This document shows, in pieces, positions 1-5,454 of a DNA stretch of 5,454 nt (position 1 is the first letter of the stretch; every line of letters begins with the position of its first letter). Location of the stretch: contig JAEWVM010000237.1 of the NCBI GenBank assembly GCA_023396615.1, forward strand, positions 1 through 5,454, read 5' to 3'. The notes below the pieces were generated by a model. It was not told the origin of the DNA and made no database searches. It saw only the letters and a program-made list of their open reading frames with translations. The DNA is from Spirochaetota bacterium (lineage in GTDB: Bacteria; Spirochaetota; UBA4802; JAFGJZ01). A program made the translations under genes and the position numbers.

Positions 1-913
1 AATACTTAGCATAGTTCATTATCAGTTTTTTGACAACCGGCTCACCGATACGTTTAAAAATTTCATCAATATTGACAACACTGGAACCTGTTGCATCAGA
101 AAAGGACTTTTCCAAAGCGCGTTCGGAAGCAAAAAGCTCCCAGCATCCCTTATTGCCGCACGAACAGAGCTTATCGCCGTTACAGTCTATCGAAATGTGT
201 CCAATCTCACCAGCTCTGTGATTTTTTCCATTATAAAGCTTTCTATCAATTATTATGGCACTTCCTATTCCTTCCGTAACAGAAATATAAAAAAGAGGGC
301 TTTTGAAAGTGTCATTGTATTCATATTCGCCGTAAGCCGAACAGTTTGCCTCATTTCCGATGTAAACAGGCATATTTAGGTCTTCTTCAAGCTTTTTAAA
401 GCTGACATTGCTGACGTGCATATTCGGAGCATTTTCCAAAACAGAAGTCTTCATATTTACTGTTCCGGGAAGAGATATACCAAGCCCCATAATCCGGTCT
501 CTCTGGTTAAAATCTTCAAGAAAACTCTCAGTTATCCTTTTGCATTCATCAATAAGAATATTCGTATCGATGGCATCAAAGCAACTTTCCTTTATAATAG
601 TGCTGTCGAGATTTGTAAGAACGATGCGGGCATGAGTTTCCTTAAGCTCCATCCCGAGAGAAAAGCGCGAATCAGGAAGATATTCAATGACCTGCGCCTT
701 TCTTCCTCCGGTCGAATCCTCAAATCCCCTCTCTGAAATAAGTCCGATCTGAACCATATCCTTGATATTACTGCTTACAGTAGTTATACTGAGGTTTAAA
801 ATGCGTGAAATATCAAGCTTTGTAATTCTTTTCTTTTCCTGAATAACCCGGAATATTTTTTTGCGGTTATTGTTTTTTACGACTTTCTGATAAAATGAAT
901 CAAGATCTAACAA
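1..913 (-). CDS. ROK-family transcriptional repressor (Mlc/NagC/XylR type), 3' end cut by window edge
   Basis: 304 codons are visible; family members are usually near 390-400 residues, so about 90 C-terminal residues lie outside. An N-terminal winged-helix DNA-binding region (about residues 16-75, recognition part near 33-58) ends in the TGGRK turn typical of ROK repressors. A sugar-kinase-like fold follows, with LGISLPG (144-150), the ROK signature around EGIGSAI (214-220) to GEIGH (235-239), and a zinc site of H239, C250, C252 and C257 (CSCGNKGCWE). The kinase DxGxT phosphate loop is absent (LGMELKETHA, 86-95) and the usual catalytic Asp of NDAN is Glu188 (NEAN), so it should be a regulator and not a kinase. 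The start is TTG at 913-911. An in-frame TAA lies at 928-926, GGAAG (924-920) sits 6 nt upstream, and the first in-frame ATG is codon 53, inside the DNA-binding domain. It is divergent from the DUF4380 and MFS genes and is inferred to respond to a sugar or sugar phosphate; the effector is unknown. Confidence 0.9.
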   Translation of the reverse strand, partial: MLDLDSFYQKVVKNNNRKKIFRVIQEKKRITKLDISRILNLSITTVSSNIKDMVQIGLISERGFEDSTGGRKAQVIEYLPDSRFSLGMELKETHARIVLTNLDSTIIKESCFDAIDTNILIDECKRITESFLEDFNQRDRIMGLGISLPGTVNMKTSVLENAPNMHVSNVSFKKLEEDLNMPVYIGNEANCSAYGEYEYNDTFKSPLFYISVTEGIGSAIIIDRKLYNGKNHRAGEIGHISIDCNGDKLCSCGNKGCWELFASERALEKSFSDATGSSVVNIDEIFKRIGEPVVKKLIMNYAKY

Positions 914-919
914 AGCAAA

Positions 920-924
920 CTTCC
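920..924 (-). promoter_or_regulatory. Ribosome binding site deciding a TTG start
   Basis: GGAAG on the minus strand lies 6 nt before the TTG at 913-911. Because the frame is closed upstream by TAA at 928-926, this site and TTG are the only arrangement that keeps the whole DNA-binding domain of the ROK protein. Confidence 0.65.
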
Positions 925-968
925 ATTATTTATATATATTCAGCAAAACACCGCAAATATTTAAAGTA

Positions 969-1008
969 AAGGCGGCATAAATCATCAGTTATTGCATTAA
1001 ACCGCCTT
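969..1008. repeat. 40-bp imperfect dyad in the ROK/DUF4380 intergenic gap
   Basis: Arms AAGGCGG (969-975) and CCGCCTT (1002-1008) are perfectly complementary. Further symmetric matches occur at 978-980/997-999 and 983-984/993-994. The G+C-rich arms stand out in a very A+T-rich gap. It could be an operator for the divergent ROK regulator or a hairpin in its 5' leader. No T-run follows directly on either strand, so a terminator is less likely. Confidence 0.4.
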
Positions 1009-1094
1009 GATCCACTAAAAAAAGAACAATGACGATTCTCACAAAACACGACGAGAAAAACATCAATATTCAATATGTCAAGGAAAAGAAACTT

Positions 1095-1113
1095 TATTAA
1101 ATGATTTTTAATA
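1095..1113. promoter_or_regulatory. Candidate operator, 7-bp inverted repeat with 5-bp spacer
   Basis: TATTAAA (1095-1101) and TTTAATA (1107-1113) form a perfect inverted repeat with spacer TGATT. It touches a possible -35 box for the rightward genes. Size and A+T-rich arms are comparable to ROK repressor operators (Mlc and NagC sites have TTATTT/AAATAA-like arms), but such arms also arise by chance in this composition. Confidence 0.3.
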
Positions 1114-1140
1114 GACTTTTAAATACCAGTTTAATATGTT
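1112..1140 (+). promoter_or_regulatory. Weak candidate promoter for the rightward genes
   Basis: TAGACT (1112-1117) and TATGTT (1135-1140) are 17 bp apart, each matching four of six bases of the sigma-70 boxes. The implied start near 1147 gives a leader of about 33 nt before the DUF4380 ATG. The boxes are weak and the surrounding DNA is A+T-rich, so other placements are possible. Confidence 0.25.
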
Positions 1141-1179
1141 TGTTAAGTCGAGAATACCAATAACCGTAAGGATGGGAAT

Positions 1180-2043
1180 ATGGATATCAAAAAAATTACT
1201 TATTTTTCGGCTCCAAACTGCTATGAACTCACCATTGGCAAACAGAAAATGATCGTAGCGACCGATTTTGGTCCCAGAATAATGCACCTCTCTGTTGACG
1301 GAGGGGAAAACATGCTTTTCAATGACGAGGCTGAAAAAATTAAAAGCGGTGACTGGAGAATTTACGGCGGTCATAGACTTTGGGTTTCTCCTGAAAACAG
1401 ATGGGATCTTGATCCGAACAATGAAAAATGCGATGTTATTCTCGGAGAAAACAGCATAACAGTAAAAAAACTCAACAAGAACACAGAACTCGAAAAGACA
1501 ATCACTATAACAGAAAAGAATCAGCGCTTCAATGTAACACACGAAATAACAAACAAAGGACAGTTTCTTTTCGCAGGAGCAATCTGGGCACTCACCTGCT
1601 TTAAACCGAAAGGAACAATTTTTGTTCCATGGGCTTCACACGGAAGCTTCAAAATGAGCAAAATCATCTACTGGAACCAGTGGACTGACAAAAAAACCAA
1701 TGTCAACAGCTCACAGTTTTCACAGAATGACGATTACTTCATGATTAATATAAACGGTGAAACCAGCAAGATCGGTTCAGCTGCCTATGACGGATATGTC
1801 GGAATAACAACAGACAATTATACTTTCATCAAAAAATTCGACCGGGTTAACACAAATGATTATCCGGATGATAATTGCGCGGTCGAATGTTTTACCAGCG
1901 CAGACTTCGTTGAGCTTGAAACATTGAGCCCGAATGTTGTTTTTTATCCTGAAGTAACCTATTCTCACACGGAAGAATGGTTTCTATTCGGATCAAAGGT
2001 AAATGTATCCGACAAGAAAGCAATCGATAAGATGCTGAAATGA
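1180..2043 (+). CDS. DUF4380 family protein (galactose-mutarotase-like fold)
   Basis: This 287-residue protein has no signal peptide or membrane segment, so it is probably cytoplasmic. Recognisable DUF4380 features are DFGPRIMHLS (29-38), WRIYGGHRLWVSPE (59-72) and, near the C-terminus, NC (232-233) followed by VE and the ELETLSP stretch (245-251). These resemble the beta-sandwich aldose-1-epimerase (galactose mutarotase) superfamily. Conserved H65, R66 and E72 sit where a sugar-binding cleft would be expected; this assignment is inference, and no enzyme activity can be claimed. The start is ATG at 1180 with AAGGA (1168-1172) 7 nt upstream. It is the first rightward gene after the divergent ROK regulator and is followed 128 bp later by an MFS permease, which suggests a role in recognising or interconverting the imported sugar. 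A longer antisense frame across its 5' end is treated as a shadow. Confidence 0.88.
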   Translation: MDIKKITYFSAPNCYELTIGKQKMIVATDFGPRIMHLSVDGGENMLFNDEAEKIKSGDWRIYGGHRLWVSPENRWDLDPNNEKCDVILGENSITVKKLNKNTELEKTITITEKNQRFNVTHEITNKGQFLFAGAIWALTCFKPKGTIFVPWASHGSFKMSKIIYWNQWTDKKTNVNSSQFSQNDDYFMININGETSKIGSAAYDGYVGITTDNYTFIKKFDRVNTNDYPDDNCAVECFTSADFVELETLSPNVVFYPEVTYSHTEEWFLFGSKVNVSDKKAIDKMLK

Positions 2044-2050
2044 TCAAACC

Positions 2051-2088
2051 ATATCACGCTAAGACCTCAAAATGTTTTAGTGTGATAT
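2051..2088 (+). terminator. 15-bp hairpin after the DUF4380 gene, possible weak terminator
   Basis: Seven bases after the stop codon, 2051-2065 pairs with 2074-2088 around an 8-nt loop. There are 13 Watson-Crick pairs and two G-U pairs (2058/2081 and 2063/2076). The two wobbles mean the stem is better formed in RNA of the plus strand. It is followed by TTCTTT, a poor U-tract. It may terminate partially or protect the 3' end of the first cistron, lowering permease expression relative to the DUF4380 gene. Confidence 0.45.
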
Positions 2089-2101
2089 TTCTTTAGAATC
2101 C

Positions 2102-2124
2102 GCAATTGACGAAAAACTAATTGC
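2102..2124 (+). repeat. Second small hairpin before the MFS gene
   Basis: GCAATT (2102-2107) and AATTGC (2119-2124) form a 6-bp stem with an 11-nt loop, followed by AGTTTTAA. It is in tandem with the larger hairpin at 2051-2088. It is weak by itself and is reported mainly as the partner of that element. Confidence 0.25.
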
Positions 2125-2171
2125 AGTTTTAAGTAAATACTCAGCTATGGAAGTATAAAGGATTCAACATA

Positions 2172-3347
2172 ATGAAACATGTTCCCCTTCTTCTTGTCGC
2201 AATAATATATTTAGCTTACATAAGTCTCGGTCTGCCTGACGGCATTTTCGGCGTCGCATGGCCCGGCATTCGTCTCGACATAAAGCTTCCGCTCGAATAC
2301 GCCGGAATCATTACAACAGTGCTAATAATATGCAGTGCAACTTCAAGTTTTTTCAGCGGCGCGGTCGTACAGCGCATCGGAACAGGAAAATTAATCCTTT
2401 TCAGCTGTTTTCTGACAGCATCCGCTCTATTCGGTTATTCCATAATGCCCTCAGCACTATGGATTTTTATTTTTGCTCTTCCGCTCGGTTTCGGTCAGGG
2501 AGCCGTTGATTCGGGACTCAACCACTATGTAGCAAATAATCTTTCATCACGCCACATGAACTGGCTGCACTGCTGTTGGGGGATAGGTGCCGCAACCGGT
2601 CCGTTTGTATTCAGCGCACTTACCACAGCCGGAAAAACATGGCGATCATCATATACTGTAATATCAATAGTCCAGTTCACTCTTCTCGTTTTTTTCATAC
2701 TCACCATTTCTCTTTGGAAAACGGAGAAAAGAAACAAGATCGAATCAACACGCGGTGAAACGGCAAAAGCATACTTAAAATTATTCACATCACGCGCTCC
2801 ATTGCTTGCAATGCTCGTTTTTTTCGTCTATACCGGTCTCGAATTCTGCGCGGGTCTATGGGCAAACAGTATGTTTATAGAATCAAGAGGCATTCCGAAG
2901 GCAACAGCCGGAACATGGATAGGCATGTTTTATTTTTCGCTTACAGCGATGCGCTTTGTCTCGGGATTCATAGTAGATAAAATAGGCAACAAAAACATGA
3001 TACGCGCAGGACTTATACTTGCGGTAGGCGGAATATCTCTTTTATTTTTCAAAACAACACCAGCTCTTTCAATTGCCGGAATGATAATAACAGGTGCCGG
3101 ATTCGCGCCTATTTATCCATGCATGATGCACGAAACACCCAAGCGCGTCTCAAAAAACATGTCGCACTTACTTTTAGGGTGTGAAGTAGCTTCAGCCAAT
3201 TTCGGCGTAATGCTTTTAACTACCGGAACAGGAAAATTCATCGCTGCGACATCACTCGAACTGCTTGTTCCGATTATGCTCGCATTCGCCATAATTTTAA
3301 TTATCGCATCTGAATCTTTGAATAAAATAAATCTAAAAGAGACCTAG
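2172..3347 (+). CDS. MFS transporter, fucose-permease-like, probable sugar uptake
   Basis: The 391-residue protein is strongly hydrophobic, with a pattern fitting 12 transmembrane helices in two halves split by a charged cytoplasmic loop at about 182-205. MFS motif A is recognisable after helix 2 (SGAVVQRIGTGK, 62-73) and in the second half (SGFIVDKIGNKN, 264-275). The first helix carries SLGLPDG (18-24), followed by GVAWP (27-31). The DSGLNHYV and MNWLHCCWGIGAATGP stretches (113-144) resemble the group of MFS permeases related to fucose permease. D23, D113, N117 and H133 are plausible substrate or proton residues by position only. The start is ATG at 2172 with AAGGA (2158-2162) 9 nt before it. 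It lies between the DUF4380 gene and the small secreted-protein gene. Linkage to a ROK regulator suggests a carbohydrate substrate; the particular sugar is not readable. Confidence 0.9.
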   Translation: MKHVPLLLVAIIYLAYISLGLPDGIFGVAWPGIRLDIKLPLEYAGIITTVLIICSATSSFFSGAVVQRIGTGKLILFSCFLTASALFGYSIMPSALWIFIFALPLGFGQGAVDSGLNHYVANNLSSRHMNWLHCCWGIGAATGPFVFSALTTAGKTWRSSYTVISIVQFTLLVFFILTISLWKTEKRNKIESTRGETAKAYLKLFTSRAPLLAMLVFFVYTGLEFCAGLWANSMFIESRGIPKATAGTWIGMFYFSLTAMRFVSGFIVDKIGNKNMIRAGLILAVGGISLLFFKTTPALSIAGMIITGAGFAPIYPCMMHETPKRVSKNMSHLLLGCEVASANFGVMLLTTGTGKFIAATSLELLVPIMLAFAIILIIASESLNKINLKET

Positions 3348-3378
3348 AATAAAACAAAATTTTCAACAGGAGAGTCGC

Positions 3379-3710
3379 ATGAAATTTTTACTTCCAGTCA
3401 TACTTCTCATTGTGACATCCTACCCTTGTCACACAGCGACCGCCGATATTGTTGCGAAAATGAAAGAAAACAATTCGTAGTATATTTCGCGCACATAGAT
3501 TCGGTTCTTGATAACGATATCATCACGGTATTGCTGAATATTCTAAAAAATGAGAATAACGGAAACATAATTATTCCGATTTACAAGAAACTCCTTTCTC
3601 TAAACAGAAAAGACATAAGCAAAATACTTAAGCAAATATACCGTAAACAAAGATTAAAATATATGGATTGGACTTACGAGGCAATTCGTTCACTGTTAAA
3701 CAATTCCTAA
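3379..3710 (+). pseudogene. Small secreted protein gene interrupted by a frameshift
   Basis: A strong ribosome site AGGAG (3368-3372) lies 6 nt before ATG at 3379, 31 bp after the MFS stop. The first frame encodes a textbook signal peptide: Lys2, hydrophobic 3-13, and A20-T21-A22 before a likely cut at D23. It stops at TAG 3478-3480 after 33 codons. The reading then continues convincingly in the -1 frame up to TAA at 3708-3710. A single base missing near the A-run at 3467-3470 would join the two into about 110 residues, with a mature, Lys-rich, mostly helical region of short Leu/Ile-rich repeats. No canonical slippery heptamer is seen at the join, so mutation or a sequencing error is more likely than programmed frameshifting. 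A separate TTG-started gene at 3426 is unlikely, having no ribosome site and an odd RRYCC start. The protein family was not recognised. Confidence 0.65.
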
Positions 3711-4072
3711 AAAATCACCTGCCAGCATTTCATTATTTTATTGTGCTATCGATTTTATCTTTGATTTTACTTAAAATATACAGCGGCTCATAATTTCCGC
3801 ATTGCCAGACCACGGCAGTAATTCAAAATCTATACTTCGGGGTTTAATTCTCTACAATAATCTATCATAATCAAATTCACCTTTTATATTTTTCCGTCTG
3901 CGTCCATCAAAATCAGAATACTTCAGAACCATTTATTATTTCCAAAAAATACGGATTTCATCCCTTGAATCAATAACACTTAACCCATTTTTCATACATA
4001 ATGAATGACTGGTGCCTTTCTTAATTTGAATTCACTAGATAGATATGAACAGATGAAATACGGCTTATTTCT
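3711..4072. other. 362-bp stretch without an intact gene
   Basis: This gap lies between the rightward small gene and the leftward GGDEF gene, whose 3' ends face each other. No strong intrinsic terminator was found for either. A 6-bp hairpin, GAAATA/TATTTC (4055-4060 with 4066-4071), just past the GGDEF stop has no U-run, and a 4-bp TGCC/GGCA stem at 3803-3817 is too short to matter. No tRNA or recognised RNA motif was seen. The only structure of note is the possible decayed coding frame given separately. Confidence 0.6.
3771..4031 (-). pseudogene. Possible decayed coding remnant
   Basis: One minus-strand frame stays open for 31, 26 and 26 codons, broken by TAA-TAA (3938-3933) and TAG (3854-3852) and closed by TAA (3773-3771). 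The translated pieces have a protein-like mix, for example KYSDFDGRRRKN after the second break-point and SIDFELLPWSGNAEIMSR before the end. The same DNA read on the plus strand gives less protein-like text. No ribosome site, start or recognisable family supports a live gene. Chance in A+T-rich DNA remains a serious alternative. Confidence 0.2.
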
Positions 4073-5182
4073 CTAAACGCGTGAAACTGTTTTTCCAGAT
4101 TTTTTCACCCGATACATCGCTTCATCCGCCTTCTGAATGAGTGACTCGCTGTCATTTCCATGCAAAGGAAAAATTGAGATACCGATGCTTGCCCCGACGC
4201 TGACGCTGTTGCCGCCGATAAGGACAGGTTCTGTGATTATCTCGCTAATTCTTTGGGCGATAATTTCAGCTCCGGAGCCGAAATTTATTTCTCCAGTAAC
4301 GATGACAAATTCATCTCCGCCGACGCGTGCAACTATGTCTGACTCTCTAACAATTCCGCTTAGACGCTCAGCAATTTCTTTTAGCAGCAGATCGCCGGCA
4401 TCGTGACCGTACGTGTCATTGACAGGTTTAAATCTATCAAGATCGATATAGATCACCGCGAATGAGGTCTTGTTTCTTGAAGCGAGAGCAATTGTTTTAT
4501 CAAGATAATCGACGAGCAGCCTCCTGTTTGCAAGACCGGTAAGCACGTCATGATGCGCCAGAGTGAAGTGTTCTATACTTCTTTCGAAAATCTCTTTCTG
4601 ATTCTTTAGAAGGCGTTCGATAATCCTAGGAATGCTGAAAATAAGAATTCCGATCATAATAATATACACAGTCCGGTAAACCTGTCCGAGCAAATCGCCG
4701 CAGATCAGCTTGCCTGCAATTGACCGGTCAAAGTACGGATAAGCGGCCGCAAAAAGAATATTCATCGTGGCTACAGTTATAATCGTGGAATAAACTATGA
4801 GCTTTCTATCATGGCGGAGCGCTGCAAGAAAAAGAATCACGGGGTATATGAGAAGTGTTGCCGTGGTGACAGGCGTGAGCGTGGAATTAAAATACGTGTC
4901 GAGGCCATTGTAAAATGTAAGCAACAAGATATCGATGGTGACGGATATATACCGTATCCAGATATAGTTTTTCTTTTTTAGAATGAACACGGCAAGAACA
5001 CCGTTGTATACGAGACAGCTTCCGAGAAGCATCATTCCCACAAATCCGATGATATCTTTCTCCGCGATGAATTTAACAAATGCGAGTAAAAAGAGAATCC
5101 CATACAGAGGCCAGTGGAAATTGAGTGCGAATTGCTCAGCTCTGTAAGCTTCGTCATCATACATTTTATTGTATATATTCAT
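4073..5182 (-). CDS. Six-helix membrane diguanylate cyclase (GGDEF domain)
   Basis: The 369-residue protein should make cyclic di-GMP from two GTP at the inner face of the membrane. Residues 24-186 hold about six hydrophobic helices (near 24-40, 46-68, 76-91, 108-122, 128-148, 168-186), a likely membrane-embedded sensor of unrecognised type. A charged helical linker (186-210) leads to the GGDEF domain. That domain begins HDVLTGL (211-217) and carries IDLDRFKPVND (246-256, metal-binding D247), an intact inhibitory RxxD site (R279, D282) five residues before GGDEF (288-292), and the closing KADEAMY (351-357). All catalytic features are present, so it should be active, with product feedback. There is no EAL domain. 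The start chosen is ATG 5182-5180 because AAGGG (5193-5189) lies 6 nt upstream. A TTG at 5233 would add 17 residues but has no ribosome site and would place the likely -10 box inside the gene. Confidence 0.93.
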   Translation of the reverse strand: MNIYNKMYDDEAYRAEQFALNFHWPLYGILFLLAFVKFIAEKDIIGFVGMMLLGSCLVYNGVLAVFILKKKNYIWIRYISVTIDILLLTFYNGLDTYFNSTLTPVTTATLLIYPVILFLAALRHDRKLIVYSTIITVATMNILFAAAYPYFDRSIAGKLICGDLLGQVYRTVYIIMIGILIFSIPRIIERLLKNQKEIFERSIEHFTLAHHDVLTGLANRRLLVDYLDKTIALASRNKTSFAVIYIDLDRFKPVNDTYGHDAGDLLLKEIAERLSGIVRESDIVARVGGDEFVIVTGEINFGSGAEIIAQRISEIITEPVLIGGNSVSVGASIGISIFPLHGNDSESLIQKADEAMYRVKKSGKTVSRV

Positions 5183-5188
5183 GTTCGT

Positions 5189-5193
5189 CCCTT
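5189..5193 (-). promoter_or_regulatory. Ribosome binding site deciding the GGDEF gene start
   Basis: AAGGG on the minus strand is 6 nt from ATG 5182-5180. This supports the 369-residue product over a 386-residue one begun at TTG 5233-5231. Confidence 0.7.
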
Positions 5194-5213
5194 CATTTGA
5201 AATATACCCCTTC

Positions 5214-5241
5214 AGTATAGTGCTTTCAATCAAAAAAACAA
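5214..5241 (-). promoter_or_regulatory. Candidate sigma-70-like promoter of the GGDEF gene
   Basis: The -10 box TATACT (5219-5214) matches five of six consensus bases. The -35 candidate TTGTTT (5241-5236) is weak, at 16-bp spacing. The implied start near 5207 gives a leader of about 25 nt that includes the ribosome site. It lies downstream of the rRNA terminator, so the gene appears to be transcribed independently of the rRNA. Confidence 0.45.
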
Positions 5242-5345
5242 TTTACAATAAATCGTCCGGTATCTGTTGATTGTTTTATACTTTAGCGAGAGAGCATTTC
5301 AAATATTGAAGCCCTCATCATCATTTTTAATTAAATTTTAAGCAT

Positions 5346-5381
5346 AAAAAAACCCTACCTTGAAACCAAGGTAGGGTTTTT
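5346..5381 (-). terminator. Strong intrinsic terminator of the 23S rRNA transcript
   Basis: Bases 5348-5362 pair perfectly with 5367-5381 (15 bp, of which the inner 10 are the mixed-composition core CCCTACCTTG) around a 4-nt loop. On the minus strand the hairpin runs into seven U residues (5352-5346). It sits about 8 nt beyond the 23S 3' end. The A/T flanks also give a short T-run on the plus strand, so it could act in both directions. Confidence 0.92.
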
Positions 5382-5389
5382 AATAATAT

Positions 5390-5454
5390 GGTCAAGCCTC
5401 ACGACTGATTAGTAATGGTAGGCTGAATACGTTACCGCACTTACACCGCCATCC
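5390..5454 (-). rRNA. rrl: 23S ribosomal RNA, 3' terminal fragment
   Basis: Read on the minus strand, the last 65 nt contain the conserved 3' end of bacterial 23S rRNA: a GGTAACG stretch, then CATTACTAATCAGTCGTGAG and the terminal GGCTTGACC, which in the mature molecule pairs with GGTCAAGCC at the 23S 5' end. The rest of the gene is beyond the right edge. The exact mature end may differ by a few bases from 5390. No 5S gene follows before the terminator, nor is one seen in the spacer up to the GGDEF gene. Confidence 0.92.

Noticed and set aside
30..736. Several plus-strand open frames of 60-106 codons
   Set aside because: They are antisense shadows of the ROK repressor gene, which shows clear family motifs on the minus strand. 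None has a ribosome site or plausible composition.
929..956. Promoter-like boxes TTGCGG and TATAAA on the minus strand before the ROK gene
   Set aside because: The implied transcription start would fall on the ribosome site at 920-924, leaving no usable leader.
1029..1100. A 23-codon ATG-started frame (possible leader peptide) upstream of the DUF4380 gene
   Set aside because: There is no Shine-Dalgarno sequence before it and no regulatory codon pattern, and its length is within chance for this composition.
1108..1542. A 144-codon minus-strand frame overlapping the DUF4380 start
   Set aside because: Its sequence is rich in Phe, Cys and Tyr as expected for an antisense of this gene, and it covers conserved DUF4380 motifs on the other strand.
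3426..3710. A 94-codon TTG-started gene
   Set aside because: It has no ribosome site, and its first ~14 residues are out of frame with a much better signal-peptide start. It is better read as the back part of the frameshifted gene at 3379.
4055..4071. GAAATA/TATTTC hairpin after the GGDEF stop as a terminator
   Set aside because: The stem is only 6 bp and A/T-rich, and no U-run follows on the minus strand.
4137..4406. An 89-codon plus-strand frame inside the GGDEF gene
   Set aside because: It is antisense to the conserved GGDEF domain and has a low-complexity Ser/Pro composition.

Overview
The window is A+T-rich bacterial DNA with Shine-Dalgarno-led genes. It contains five protein-coding loci and the 3' tip of a 23S rRNA gene. 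Lineage cannot be fixed from this sequence. The sugar-type ROK regulator, sugar-type MFS permease and GGDEF enzyme suggest a free-living or gut carbohydrate-using bacterium. The 23S gene ends directly in a terminator with no 5S gene behind it. That points away from the usual Proteobacteria/Firmicutes rRNA operon and fits groups with split rRNA genes, but this is inference.

Left part (1-3710): a ROK-family sugar-type repressor runs leftward off the window edge. Across a 266-bp gap that holds two dyad-symmetric elements, a rightward set begins. It consists of a DUF4380 protein (galactose-mutarotase-like fold), an MFS permease resembling the fucose permease group, and a small secreted protein whose reading frame is broken. 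The layout suggests a small sugar uptake/recognition locus controlled by the divergent ROK protein. The sugar is unknown.

Middle (3711-4072): 362 bp with no intact gene. On the minus strand, one frame keeps three open stretches of 26-31 codons separated by stops, which may be the remains of a decayed gene.

Right part (4073-5454): a leftward gene encodes a six-helix membrane protein with a complete GGDEF diguanylate cyclase domain. It has its own plausible promoter and a clear internal ATG start at 5182. Upstream of it, on the same strand, lie a strong intrinsic terminator and the last ~65 nt of 23S rRNA, which runs off the right edge.

The most notable points are the missing 5S gene behind 23S, the frameshifted small secreted protein, and the uncharacterised ROK/DUF4380/MFS combination. 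No CRISPR array, insertion sequence, tRNA or obvious new defence system was seen.
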